NCBI RefSeq assembly: GCF_019320115.1
Contig: NC_089585.1
Coordinates: 143,609,769 to 143,673,768 of the forward strand
Reading direction: 5' to 3'
DNA: 64,000 nucleotides
Source: Miscanthus floridulus
Lineage: Eukaryota; Streptophyta; Magnoliopsida; Poales; Poaceae
The notes below the pieces were generated by a model that saw only the letters and a program-made list of their open reading frames with translations, searched no databases and had not been told where the DNA came from. Positions 23,137-34,069 of this stretch are shown one piece after another. Within the stretch, counting starts at the first letter, position 1, and every line of letters begins with the position of its first letter. The position numbers and the translations under genes were made by a program.

Positions 23137-23333
23137 GTCATGGACGGGCGTTCAACTGTAGAACTCAGCGCGTCTGTGAATTTTAAATGAACTCCGGTGA
23201 AAGTTCCGTGAAAAAGGTTCTAGATTCCGTGGGCAGCTGACGCCAAGCCCACGTGTATGGTGACGTAGATGGTAGATCCCCCGGTTTGTTATCCACTCCT
23301 GTTTGCTTTTTGCATTGCACCTCTAGCTACGCT

Positions 23334-23442
23334 CTGTTCGCTTAGCTTATAAGTCGTATTTTTTTAGTCACGACATTATTTTTTCTTATAACAATTAACT
23401 AACAGTGCTTTCAGTCATGACTTATTAGCTAAGCGAACGGCA
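23334..23442. mobile_element. MITE, about 109 bp
   Basis: The left end CTGTTCGCTTAGCTTATAAG and the reverse complement of the right end (GCCGTTCGCTTAGCTAATAAG) match closely, with an AT-rich centre. The ends are of the same general kind as the MITE at 20298. Confidence 0.7.
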
Positions 23443-24004
23443 GTAATTCACGCTCGCGCAAGTTGTTTTTTTATTTAGTACACTTTGTCACGTGGTAACT
23501 GCTTGTGAGGGCGCCTGCCGATGCTGATGTTGAGTTTTTGCCGATGCTGAATTCCTATCGCAACTTCTTGATGATGATATATAAGCAAAAAACCACGTTC
23601 ACGTTGACAAACAAATAAAATAATAACGAACATGTTTGGATCATGGCCTCCTAGATTCCTTCTGGACCTGGCAGCCCATCTGGGCCCATCGGCCCATCAG
23701 GCTTCAGGCAATGCAGATTGGCCCAGACAGGATTCTTCCTACTACGCCACTATATTTTTTTCTTACATATAGCCCGTTTTTCATTAGGAGGGAGTATAGT
23801 TTGGTAAATAAATACAACAACAGGCATCCCGGTAATCCCAAGATTACCAAGACCCCAAACACCCGATACAAGTAACAAGAAAACAAGCAAGAGAGGTAGG
23901 GAGAGGACTCATCACCATAGACCTAACCGATACGATCTGTAGAAAAACTCAACACAAAGGCTGGCCAATCAGAAGACGAAGCCGCGGTGGCAAAGCATCC
24001 ACCA

Positions 24005-24235
24005 ATAAGAACCAAGAAAAGCGACAATAGCGGCCAGGTAGCGGCTGTGAACACCGAGCGACTGCATCGGCAACTCCAATAGCGACTAGGTAGCCACTGT
24101 GACGAGCGACTGCAGCGGCGACATCAACAGCGACCAGGTAGCCACTGTGAATGCGCGACTACGGCGGCAACATCAACAGCGACCAGGTAGCCGCTGTGAT
24201 CAGTCGAGCGACTGCAGCGACAACATCAACTGAGA
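24005..24235 (+). repeat. Tandem repeat, about 48-54 bp unit, four copies
   Basis: Units share GCGACTGCAGCGGCGACATC and CAGCGACCAGGTAGCCACTG, with starts near 24058, 24106, 24154 and 24208. The copies are diverged. Confidence 0.7.
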
Positions 24236-24554
24236 CTGATGCGAAGAGTAGAGTGAAGCACACGCATACAGTACAGTAAGGACCGGCTCCGACAAACGGC
24301 GCTGGTGGGATCCAGCGGAGTGCATCAACGAAGCCTTTTAAGAAGATGATGACATCTGCGGACGCCATCTTCGTTGGGAGCGCCACCATCGTCGGCCGAA
24401 CCAAGAAGCCTGACGAGGGTTTTCACCCCTGGTGGCCCAGGGCCAGGCAGACGCCGGCCGCCGGCTACCGCCCGCAGTGGTGGCCAGCGGCCAATAGGAC
24501 GGCGGATCTGGCTGGCCGTAACACCGGCTGCCGCTGGCGCCGGTGGCAACTGGA

Positions 24555-24935
24555 CTACCCGACCATGTGTCTTCCCAGCACCGCCGGGCCGGAATCCGGG
24601 GCCGACGCCGACGCCTTCCACCTCACCGCCCGCCACGTCCGCGTCCTGGTACAGCCGCACGTCGCAGCCGCGCCGCAGCGGGAAGTGAAATGGTACGCCG
24701 GCACGCCGCCGGAGCGCTGCCGGGCCGCCGCGCAGCAGCCGCGGGGAACGAACGTGGCGGAGATGCGGATGGCGCCACCCACACCGGGCTCGCCCGGGCC
24801 GCGGCCGTCGGGGCGGGAGAGCCCGAGCCACAGCTTGTGGGCACGGCCAACCCACCGAGCGCCGTCAGATCCGGCTGGTGCGGACCAAATCCAGCGGTCG
24901 TGGACCAGATCTGGCGGCCGATCTGGTTTATGCAT
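24555..24935 (-). pseudogene. Phospholipase D-like gene fragment
   Basis: On the minus strand, one frame gives GGAIRISATFVPRG and then SGGVPAYHF. After a frame change near 24690, the next gives PLRRGCDVRLYQDADVAGG. Plant C2-type phospholipases D have the pattern of a C2-domain end, then VP.T.FPLR.GC.VTLYQDAHV before the first catalytic HKD motif. No HKD motif is present, there is a frame break, and the rest turns into Pro/Ala/Gly-rich sequence. I read it as a captured or duplicated exon piece. The diverged 48-bp repeats beside it suggest a mobile context. Confidence 0.45.
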
Positions 24936-25405
24936 GAAGCCTGGCGAGGTTTATAGTCAGCTACTAGTAACTGGGACTGCTTGGAAGGATTATACATGTT
25001 CAGTAGTAATTTGTTAGTAGCATCGTGTACCTTTCTTAGGGTATAATAAAAGGAAGTAAGCATTTTTGACTGGAAAGTGACCGGCGGTTTTCAATTACTG
25101 GGCTGTGTTGAACGGATTGGACCCAACTATGTGTTTGGTCAAACAGCTGGAGTTCTTGCACGCCGGCTGTAACAGACTGGCTGGCGTCCCAATTTTAAAT
25201 CCGGCTGCGGCCTTCGTCGTCCGGCCAGCTCCTCTTCTCTTCCTCCCTAGTGTGCAGTACAGCACTACAGCGACTGCGTGCAAAATTATGTTACAGACGG
25301 GTGAACTGTCAGTGTCGGTAATACTGCTCACCTGTCTGTCTCCTTGTTAAAAAAAGCCATCGCATAGTGCAGCTTTGGCCAGACATTTCTCAATTCTCAT
25401 TGCAT

Positions 25406-26609
25406 CACTACCGGAATCCTCAAATTTGCCGAGTGTTTTTATATTTACCGAGTGTATTTCATCGGGCACTCGGCGAATAAGTTCTTTGCCGAGTGCGCTA
25501 AAAACACTCAACAAAAAAAAAAACACTCGGTAAAGATAGGGTTTATCGAGTGTAAAAAAAACACTCGGCAAATAGGGTGTTTGTCGAGTGTTTAAAAAAC
25601 ACTCGGCAAAGAAATAAAATCTTTTTTTTCTAAAAACGAAAGAAAAGAAAAAAAATAAAAAAAAACTTTGCCGTGTGCTCATATCCAGAACACTCGGCGA
25701 ACAAATTTTACTATAACTCCGCCTCCCTTCTCCTTTCCAAATCCGCCGCGCGCAGGCACCAAAAAAATCCACCGCGCGCTCCGCCCCTCCTCTCTCCAAA
25801 TCCGCCGCGCGCCCCTCTCCCTTTCTCCAGTCGCCGCCCCGCCCCTCCTCTCACCTTTCTTCCCCGGATCCGGCCGCCGCACCGCCCCTCCTCTCCCTTT
25901 CTCCAGCAGCGCCTCTCTCCTCTTCATCTACCCCACGGGTGCGGCGGCGCTCCCCTCTCCCTCTCTCCTGCAGGCGGTGGCGCTCTCCCTCTCCCCGAGC
26001 GCGGATTTGGCCTTCCCCCACCACCGGCGAGCCGGAGCACCTCCACAACTGGCGGATCCGGCACCCCTCCCCCTTCTTCCCCGCCACTGAGCATGGACCG
26101 GGTCACGACGACCCCTCGGCGGCAGATCCGGTCGCGGCGGGGGCAGATCGGGCTGACACAGTGGCAGATCCAGTCGCACCGGGGGCGGATTGGGTCGCGG
26201 TGGCGGCGGATCGAGACACGGCTAGGGCGGATCGGGTCGCGGTGGTGGCGGATCGAGGCGCGGCGGATCTGCCCCGTCCACCTCCGGCGATGGCGGAGGG
26301 AGGAGCGGCGGATCCGGTGATGGATCGAGCAACCCCGGCTACGGCGGCGCACGGGGCGGGGCCTTCTTCCCCGACGGCATCGGCGTGGTGGTGGTGGTCC
26401 TGGCGGCGGCGGGAGGCAAGGGCGGCGGCCGGCTTGTTTTTTTTTATTTTTTTTGAAAAAAAAGTTTGCCGAGTGTTTTTGGGCACTCGACAACATATTT
26501 GCCGAGTGCGCGACAAAAAACCCTCGGTAAACTAGCGTTTGCCGTCAAAACGTTTACCCAGTGTCGTTTGCCGAGTGTAACACTCGGCAAGCTCCTGTGT
26601 CCGGTAGTG
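25406..26609. mobile_element. Complete non-autonomous CACTA transposon, 1204 bp, TSD CAT
   Basis: The left end CACTACCGGA and the right end TCCGGTAGTG are exact 10-base inverted repeats beginning with CACTA. CAT stands on each side (25403-25405 and 26610-26612), the 3-bp target duplication of this superfamily. Both ends carry many subterminal copies of TTTGCCGAGTGT or its complement, about 12 on the left (25425-25700) and 7 on the right (26460-26600). The inside (25700-26430) is very GC-rich, open in several frames, with no transposase, so it depends on an autonomous relative. Confidence 0.95.
26115..26270 (+). repeat. Short tandem repeats inside the CACTA element
   Basis: About seven diverged copies of an 18-33 bp unit around GGCGGATCGGGTCGCGGT. 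They generate Arg/Gly/Asp-rich ORFs in all frames that I do not consider genes. Confidence 0.6.
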
Positions 26610-26612
26610 CAT

Positions 26613-27210
26613 AATGTTCCTGATGACATATTCAAGCATTCCACCCAATCATTCCATGAATAAAAGTTGGTCAGTTGGATCACAGAACATTCTGTGTCAA
26701 ATTAAACCAAAAAACGAGAAGAAGACCAAACAGAGCGAACGAAGCAGCCCAGACTCAAAGCAAGATCAGGAATTTATCAACGCCGGCCGGCTAGTCATGC
26801 ACCATTCTAGAGACGTCAGACTCTCTGCAGGCCGGAGCAGCTGACGAGGTCCCTATCTGTCGGAATCGGCTGCAGCTCTTCTGCTCTCAGCAATTGACTA
26901 TTGCAAAGAAAGACCCAACCCATGGTGCTACGCTAAGAAATTTTCTTGGCACTGTCAGGTAGTGACCCGTTCTTTATGCCTTGAATGTATCAACACGAAC
27001 CCACCATTGGCACGCAACGCAGGCATGATTGCAGCTCATAAAGTCATAATAGCTGCAAGAACCGAGCGCCTGAGCGTGCCATTGCAGTTGCAGTCTTGCA
27101 GACAGACCAGATCAGCAAAGGCAAAGTTCCCGATAGTCATTCGCGTAGCTTGCCTGAAAAGGAAACTACTAAAACCAATCGCTGAACCTTGCCAAGGTTG
27201 AAGAAGATCA
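26613..27210. other. Upstream region of the calmodulin-like gene
   Basis: No convincing TATA box is seen. There are no other genes in this stretch. Confidence 0.35.
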
Positions 27211-27673
27211 ATGGCGGTGTACGCATCATCCGAGTTCAGCCGCGTGTTCTCGGCGCTGGACCGGGACGGCGACGGCAAGCTGTCGGCGGCCGAGCTGCGC
27301 CTCTGCATGAAGGCGGCGCTGGGCGAGGACGTGTCGGCGGAGGAGGCGGACCGCCTGGTGGCGTCGGCGGACGCCGACGGCGACGGGCTGCTGAGCCAGG
27401 AGGAGCTCCTTGTGCTGGCACTGGCGGGGGACGGCGGCGGCGGAGGCGGAGGAGGAGGACGAGGGCGAGCGGCGGCGGGAGCTCAGGGAAGCGTTCGGGA
27501 TGTACGCCATGGAAGGCGAAGGGTGCATCACGCCGCTGAGCCTGAAGCGGATGCTCTCCAGGCTGGGCTACCACCAGGACATTGATGAGTGCAGGGCCAT
27601 GATCTGCAGGTTTGATCTCAACGGCGACGGGGTGCTCAGCTTCGAGGAATTCAAGGTCATAATGGATGCATAG
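27211..27673 (+). pseudogene. Calmodulin-like EF-hand protein (CML31-like) with a one-base frame break
   Basis: This single-exon gene starts at ATG 27211 and the product resembles rice CML31. EF-hand 1 is at residues 17-28 (DRDGDGKLSAAE) and EF-hand 2 at 54-65 (DADGDGLLSQEE). EF-hand 3 is degenerate (MEGEGCITPLS). EF-hand 4 near the end reads DLNGDGVLSFEE. The first half is in the frame of 27211 and the second half (from about 27435) in another frame. The switch falls in the GGC/GGA-rich linker between about 27424 and 27460, where the expected sequence is acidic. A single inserted or lost base explains it, either a sequencing error in a GC repeat or a true mutation. If repaired, the product is about 150 residues, the usual CML size. 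It would sense cytosolic calcium and bind partner proteins. Confidence 0.85.
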
Positions 27674-29640
27674 CGTACCGTAATTAGCAGATTGTATTGT
27701 GCGTGTGATTTACTTATTTTGGTGCTTGTTTTGATTTGTTCATTAGTGTCCTAATTCAAATTGTTAATTGGTACTAGTTTCTGTGTCAGATCATGTATGA
27801 AAAACGAGATTGTTTGTATGTATATGGCCATTGTTCTTTTAATTCTGTTTCTTCTTTTAATCAGTAACCAATTCTGTTTCTTCTTTTGATCAGTAATCAT
27901 GTATGAAAAACGAGATTCTTTGTATGAAAAACCAGTAACCATCATTTTAATCGAGGCTTATCCTTCGCAAAGGGAGAATAAGAACGAGACCTTCATTGTG
28001 GAGGCGACGTGTATCTGTTCCCAGTTCCTAGGAAAAATAATTAGCAATTCAGATTATTTTTATTTGCCATTCTCTTCGATCTGCAAACAAGATCATTGGT
28101 AGAGTTATGCAGATGTACAGTCAGCTGACAACAAATTGGTAACAGCTTCAACTTTAACCAAGTTTATATGAAAAAAAAAACACAAGCATCTACAATATAT
28201 AGCAGATTAGTTTGATCCAATATATGTATTGATTGTATATCTATTTGGTATATCAAGATCTGTCTGTCTATATCACACCTTGGGTGAAATTTTTCCTCCC
28301 TAGCCGATTTCTTTTCAAACGCCAGATCTCGATACGACGATGGATGTCATTTTTCTTCCTTTATTTTGGATCAGACCGAGCATAATATGCTGTTTCTATA
28401 CATATGGTCTTGTATGCTCGGCCCAGCATGTGCATTGTAATGCTTGATCGGTCCATTTATTTGCCACCTCTTGTCTCTCTGAAACCCCATGGGCAAAGCT
28501 TTTGCTCGTCGAAAAAAAAAGAAAATCTTAATCGCTCCACGGTTGCATCTATCACTTTCATCCTCAAACCATTGCAGTAGAAGCATGAAACTACAGTCTA
28601 CAGAGCATCAGAAGTTCAGAACACGGTAAGTAACGGCAGCATGTGAAGCTTGACCTAGCTAGCTAAGCAGCGTAGGAAATGGATAATGATAGTTTCCTGT
28701 TGTTGGCAACCGTTACTAAAGTAGCCTCATTCAGGTGCCTAAACAAGACTAATAAAAGAAGAAGAAGATACTCCTATAAGGATCAAACTCGCGTATCACT
28801 CAGAAACGTCGTGCCATTTTAAAACGGAATCCACCTGTTTTGGCCTAGGTAGCAGGTTAGTTTGACCAATGACATTTCGTTCTCCAAAAGGAGCGTGCCT
28901 GTTCCATACTTCCATGCCTGTCAACAGCGACCGCCGACCGATGAGTAACAAGTTCAGTCCTTGGCGGCCGGCACTGATCATGCATGCGGATCTATAAATT
29001 CCATGCGTGAACGTGAACTCCTCAGCAGTCATCGTATCGCACCAGTCGGCAGCCGCAGTTACAGAAACATCTAGCTTACTAGCAGTAGCAGTTTGCGATC
29101 GATCTCTTTTTACTTTCGCTAAATTACAGTAACTTAATAAGCAAGTACTATAAGGTTCATGCTTCAGCAACTCTAGCTAGGTAGCTGGATTCATGTTCTG
29201 TTGAAATGAAATGGCTTTACAGGCTCAAATTAAAACTGAAAGAATAATCCGTTGAATCGACCGATCGAGCAGAACGACGCGAGACGAGCATCATGCAGCA
29301 GCGAGTGAGTTTTCTTCTCCTGTTTCTGCAGCAGCTATATGTGGGGATCATCAGGCGGCTGCGGGGAGTAGCGCGCCCCGCACGGCACGTATTCGATTCA
29401 ATTCAATATGGCAAGAGGGGGATCCCGATCACGATTCACGAATGGCAGCAACAAATCTACCAGATTACATGCATGCTGCATGCATGGGAGGCCTGGTGTG
29501 CATTCCCCCTGCAAGATTTAGGGGACGCCGCGTCGAGAGCGCGGCCGATGACAGCGAGCGGATTAAATCGGTTTCGAGTCCCCGCATAATCCCCTGCTCC
29601 CCGGCCGCTTGATTTGCTCCTCCTCCCTCCCTCCCTCTAC
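27674..29640. other. Intergenic between the CML and HIPP genes
   Basis: The first 250 bases are presumably the CML 3' UTR. They include two small duplications: ATCATGTATGAAAAACGAG at 27791 and 27895, and ATTCTGTTTCTTCTTTT at 27840 and 27873. The rest has no recognisable gene. Confidence 0.5.
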
Positions 29641-29650
29641 AAATAAAAAG
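29638..29650 (+). promoter_or_regulatory. TATA-like box of the HIPP gene
   Basis: TACAAATAAAAAG lies about 110 bases before the ATG at 29758, after a CCTCCCTC-rich stretch typical of grass core promoters. It is weak as a motif. Confidence 0.35.
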
Positions 29651-29757
29651 CCATTCCTTCCTACACACCCCAGCAAAAAATATCCATCCATCACAATTCA
29701 CAACCGAACGCATCCGACCCGAACAGAGCACGTGCGGCGGCGACGGTGAGCGGAGCA

Positions 29758-30348
29758 ATGGCGCCGGTCATCCTGGAGATGGACGTGCACTGCCTCCGAT
29801 GCGCGCGCAAGATCCGCAAGGCTGTCCGGAACATGCACGGTACGTACGTGCAGCGTGCTCATGCTGGCCTGCCGGCCGCCGTTGTTCTGCTTCTGCATGC
29901 GCAGCGCAGGCTCACGTCTACTAGGTCGTCTGACATGCATGATGGTTTGGTGTGCTTATATGCAGGGGTGGAGGACGTGCGGGTGTCGGTGGACACGGGG
30001 CTGGTGGTGGTCAAGGGCGCCTCCCTCGACGCGTCGCTGCTCAGGTGGCGGATCCAGTCCAGGACCGGGAAGCCCGTGGCCGTCGTCAGCGACGGCGGCG
30101 CGGCGGAGGACCCGCCTGCCGGGCAGGTGGTGCACTTGGGCCCGACGCCGCCGCTGGCCGGGTACTCGTACTCGTACCCGTACGGCGGGTACGGCGGCGG
30201 CTGGCAGGCGCCCGCGCTCCAGTACGTGCCCGGCGGCGGCAACGTGTTATTCCCGTACGACGCGCACCAGTACGGGATGATGATGGCGAACGACGCGCCG
30301 CCGTGCTACCGCGACGACGGACCCAGCGGCTGCTGCACCATGCAGTGA
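29758..30348 (+). CDS. Heavy-metal-associated isoprenylated plant protein (HIPP)
   Basis: Two exons, 29758-29839 and 29966-30348, with a 126-bp GT-AG phase-1 intron, give a 154-residue protein. The N terminus is an HMA domain with the metal-binding core CLRC (Cys12 and Cys15, in MDVHCLRCARKIRK), followed by VEDVRVSVDTGLVVVKG and the RIQSRTGKPV strand. The middle is Tyr/Gly/Pro-rich (GYSYSYPYGGYGG). The C terminus CTMQ is a CaaX box that should be farnesylated and attach the protein to membranes. HIPPs bind Cd, Cu or Zn and act in metal handling and stress response. The intron after the first HMA helix is usual for the family, and no defects are seen. Confidence 0.93.
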   Translation: MAPVILEMDVHCLRCARKIRKAVRNMHGTYVQRAHAGLPAAVVLLLHAQRRLTSTRSSDMHDGLVCLYAGVEDVRVSVDTGLVVVKGASLDASLLRWRIQSRTGKPVAVVSDGGAAEDPPAGQVVHLGPTPPLAGYSYSYPYGGYGGGWQAPALQYVPGGGNVLFPYDAHQYGMMMANDAPPCYRDDGPSGCCTMQ

Positions 30349-30595
30349 CGACGACGGAGTGACGGACCGGCGGGCGGCGTACGTTTGGGCGGAGCCAGTT
30401 TTTGTCATGCTCATCACGTCACGTACTCCAACTGCACTAGATTATCCTTCCTACAATTATATTACCTAGCCTGCTGTTTCCAGTTTCCCGTGGATTAACT
30501 TGTCTACGAGTCGTGCCTTTTTCTGTCAGTGTGTTTAGGATGAGTTCGAACATGAGGGACTCTCGGCGTTACTGTAATACGAAATCACACCACGT

Positions 30596-32640
30596 GTATT
30601 GAACCATTTAACGCAAAAACATATATATCTATTTCCATTAATTACTAGGGAATTTCAACCACACTCCATTTCTAAATGGTTTAAATTAGACGGTTTAAAT
30701 GTTTGTATTGTACCAGTAAACTATAGTTCCATATTAAAATTATAATGTGCCTTGAAACATACATACAATTGCACAAACACATTTAAATCACATTTAAATA
30801 CACCATTCAAACTATTTTTTTTACTATTTCAGCTATTTAAAAGATTTTTTGTTTAATTCACCATTTAGGTTCAAACTACACATATACCCACATGTAGACC
30901 TGATCAAACATTGTGTTGGTTCGGGCCAGAAAAAAATGATCGGGTCAAAATATTTGGCCCTTTGACCTGGAGCCTGGCCCTTTGAATCGAGCCTAACCCG
31001 ACACATTGGCTGGTCGGGCTATTTCTTGTTTTTTTTTTTTACTTTGGACTAGTTTTTTTTAATTGGGTTCGGCCACTGGTCGGGTTTTTTCGGGTGCGTC
31101 TGGTCGGGCGGCCCATGCATGAACAGATCTATACATAGTTTAGCATTTACTTGTATATCCAATGAACAGGTTTGTTCACTTTGGTTTTTTCTCACGATTT
31201 AAACGAGGTGGCGAACAATGAACACTACACAACTAACTTGAGGTATATAACCCAAAATCAATGAGCATCAATATGTCACGAAACTATGATCGGATCACTG
31301 CGTATGAGCATTGTATACACACGGGACTATGATGGGAATTGGGATCACTACGCATGGATCAATATGTCACAAAACATGTTGGGATCACTGCGTATGGATT
31401 GATATGTCGAATAACTATGTGAGGCCAAGAGAAGAGTGGTATGTGAGGCCAAGAGAAGAGTGGAGAGGGAGGGGCTCGTGCCCCCTACAAGATTTGCAAA
31501 GGGATGGATCAATACATCGAATAACTATGTGAGGCCAACAGGAGAGAGGCTATAGCTGAGACCGCCGCTCAGGCTACACATGCATTATGGTTGTTGGAGT
31601 TCGAGGCGGTTTTAGGAGCGACAGACACATTTACAGCAGAACAAGGAGAGGGAGGGGAGGTGGCGGAGGAACCGCATGTACTGAACCATTAACGCAAAAA
31701 CATTTATATCTATTTCCATTAATTACTCGTGAATTTCAATCACACTCTATTTCTAAATGGTTTAAATTAAACGGTTTAAAAGTTTGCATTGTACCAGTGA
31801 ACTATAGTTCCATACTAAAATTATAAATGTGCCAGACATGCATACAATTGCACAAGCACATTTATATCACATTTAAACACACCATTCAAACTATTTTTTT
31901 ACTACTTCGGCCATTTAAAAGATTTTTTGTTTAATTCACCATTTAGGCTGAAACTACACATATACGTGTCTATTATTACACTCGTTCTACATATACGTAC
32001 AGTAATTAAGAACATACAGTTTTTTATATAATAATATAAGTAATATATGTGTCTGTTAATTACGTACCTGGGGCCTGCTGAGGTTGATGGCTGTAACCAC
32101 GGTGACTGCTAGGGTTCCAAGCGAGATCTTCTGCAGAACTTCGTCGTGATGACCTGAAGAATAGCGTTCTTCTTCCCACAGTGATTTGGACTTCACCGTG
32201 ATGACCTGAAGAATAGCGTTCTTCTTCCCACAGCGACTCACGAGCGCTAGAGCATCCTTCAGGCTATCCAACACAGAATTGAGCGTCCCTACAACCACTG
32301 GGTGACTGGATCATTGACTCTGCGTTTGTTGTAGCATGTGCACCAATCTGCAGACCTTCTCGATACCCTTGCACCATCTCTCGTTGGTCCAGTCAGTCTT
32401 AACGGCCTCCTTGATGGCCAGACCGACGTCAAGGATCTTCTTAGCGACATCAGCCATGTGATTAATTTGTACTCCTATATAAGTAAGATTCAAATCTAGC
32501 TAAAAACAACCGTTGAAGCTAACGAGACTAGAAGAGTAGAGAGGGAGGGGGCTCGTGCCCCCTACAATAAGGTTTTGCAAAGGGATGGATCAATATGTTG
32601 AATAACTATGTGAGGCCAACAGGAGAGTGGTGAGGGAGGG
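30596..32640. repeat. Two ~1.08-kb repeat copies with matching ends and different middles
   Basis: The segment 30596-30895 (CGCAAAAACAT, TTCTAAATGGTTTAAATTA, AAAGATTTTTTGTTTAATTC) recurs at 31677-31968. The segment 31458-31555 (CTCGTGCCCCCTACAA, GCAAAGGGATGGATCAATA, GTGAGGCCAACAGGAGAG) recurs at 32538-32635. Both offsets are close to 1082. Between these shared parts the copies differ: copy 1 has GGTCGGGC-rich and GGGATCACTGCGTATGGAT repeats, copy 2 the captured fragment at 32080-32456. Confidence 0.8.
32080..32456 (-). pseudogene. Captured fragment resembling plant MLKL/MCA-type N-terminal helical domain
   Basis: On the minus strand from ATG 32456 the frame reads MADVAKKILDVGLAIKEAV and CKGIEKVCRLVHMLQQT. 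A TGA follows at 32309, then VVGTLNSVLDSLKDALALVSRC and later a tail near KISLGTLAVT. The helical pattern resembles the N-terminal domain of plant MLKL-like and MCA/CNR13-type proteins, in which VARVSALLKRLQ is followed by LE.TL..ALELV..C. A 52-bp tandem duplication (32145-32196 and 32197-32248) shifts the frame. No kinase part follows. Identification is by eye from the helix pattern and is moderately sure. Confidence 0.45.
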
Positions 32641-32895
32641 GGGGCTCATGCCCACAAGAGAGCCAACAAGAGAGTGGTGAGTGAGGGGCTCTTCCCCACC
32701 TCCACAAGGTCATAGACTAATTCAATGATTTTTAGTTGTGTGTGTGTCTCTCTCTATATATATACACACACACGTGAACGGGGCTACCGAGAGGGGTGTC
32801 TTAAACGTGGCTAGAGCCGTCGATAGGGATGTGTGAGGTGATCGATCGAACATGGCCCCCTAAATTTGTGGGCTCCCAAGTGGCAACTTTTTTTA

Positions 32896-33183
32896 GGCTG
32901 CGTTTAGTTCGCGAAATGAAATTTTTTGGATGTCACATCGGATGTTTCGGGGATGTCGGAAGGGGTTTTCGGATACTAATAAAAAGCTAAGTACATAGCT
33001 CGCATGCTAGTTACTGTAGCACTTATGGCTAATCATGGACTAATTGGTCTTAAAACATTCGTCTCGCGATTTCCAACCAAACTGTGTAATTAGTTTTTTT
33101 GTCTATATTTAATACTCCATGCATGTGCCGCAAGATTCGATGTGATAGTTTGGGGTGAAAATTTTTGGGAACTAAACCAGGCC
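32896..33183. mobile_element. Tourist/Harbinger-like MITE, 288 bp, TSD TTA
   Basis: The left end GGCTGCGTTTAGTTCGCG and the right end GGGAACTAAACCAGGCC are inverted repeats. TTA flanks both sides (32893-32895 and 33184-33186). The body (CTAATCATGGACTAATTGG, AATACTCCATGCATGTG) is that of a very common grass MITE family. Confidence 0.85.
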
Positions 33184-33254
33184 TTAGCCAGCCACAAAGT
33201 CACAATCGTGCGACTGTGTCCTGAGAGATCATTAACTCAGCAAATCGCATACTC

Positions 33255-33346
33255 CTAGTCGAGGATGTGCGTGCATACTGCATAGCCACATAGGTGCTTG
33301 CCTCTTTGGGCTCCGACCTTCTACATGCCCACTCAGCCACTGGTGA
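33255..33346 (+). repeat. Host sequence, left copy of direct repeat flanking the large CACTA
   Basis: CTAGTCGAGGATGTGCGTGC, TAGGTGCTTGCCTCTTTGGG and GCCCACTCAGCCACTGGTG match in order the right copy at 51262-51312 plus 52109-52133. Confidence 0.7.
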
Positions 33347-33351
33347 CCTGG

Positions 33352-33441
33352 TGTGTAGAGGTGGCTGGTGTTATCGATTTGTAGGGGCGGCTATAATATC
33401 TATTTGTAGGGGCGGTTCAGTCTAGAACCCCCCCTACAGTA
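33352..33441 (-). repeat. Left subterminal repeats of the CACTA element
   Basis: Two clear copies of TTTGTAGGGGCGG and one altered copy (TGTAGAGGTGGCTGGTG) follow directly on the host sequence, with no TIR between them. Confidence 0.65.
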
Positions 33442-34069
33442 TATTTTTCCGCAAAAATATTCAAATTTACAATTCAAAACCTGTTTGTTTCCGTGTATTC
33501 CTGCGTTCGCGTTGCGAGTGAGCGAGGAAAGCGAGATAATCCCGCCGAACGCCCCGCGACCAACGCGCGACCGGGAATCGCCCGCGACATGGAACGCGCG
33601 AAACTTAACTACAACCCACGATTCACAAAGCGCAGCCTCCGAACCATGTTCGCTCAAGAGTATTATATAAACTACAAGCACAAGAGTATTATATAAACTA
33701 CAATTACAAGTCCAATTTACAAGAATATATACAATCCATCATTGAATAGACATAATTCACAAGGTAAAACCAATGTCCAATTCACAAAAATATATACATC
33801 CATACACATTGTTATCAACGGCCTAGAGCTAGCCTTTTTAGTCTCACGAAGGTTGTTGGTACTGAGGATTTGTACCTAATTCAGACTCTTGGTCATGGTA
33901 GGTGCCTTTGACATGTACAATCTGGTCCAATCTAAAGTTGCAAAGGTCGCCGACGAGCTCTAAGAGTTGGTCATCCTTGTATGGGTCTTTTTTCATTTCT
34001 TTCTCATCTTTCCACTACAAGAGAACATGTTTCGATTTAGTATTTCATACATGTACGAAGTTTTATACT

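Noticed and set aside
25668..26535. ORFs of up to 215 codons inside the small CACTA
   Set aside because: GC-rich filler and tandem repeats open in all six frames; no transposase or known domain.
29293..29589. 98-codon plus-strand ORF upstream of the HIPP gene
   Set aside because: No domain, and it is out of keeping with the promoter and 5' UTR position.
30596..31968. Direct repeats 30596-30887 and 31677-31955 as LTRs of a small TRIM
   Set aside because: The repeats start with TG, but I found no primer-binding site, no polypurine tract and no matching 5-base duplication, and the similarity extends to another segment at 31458/32538.
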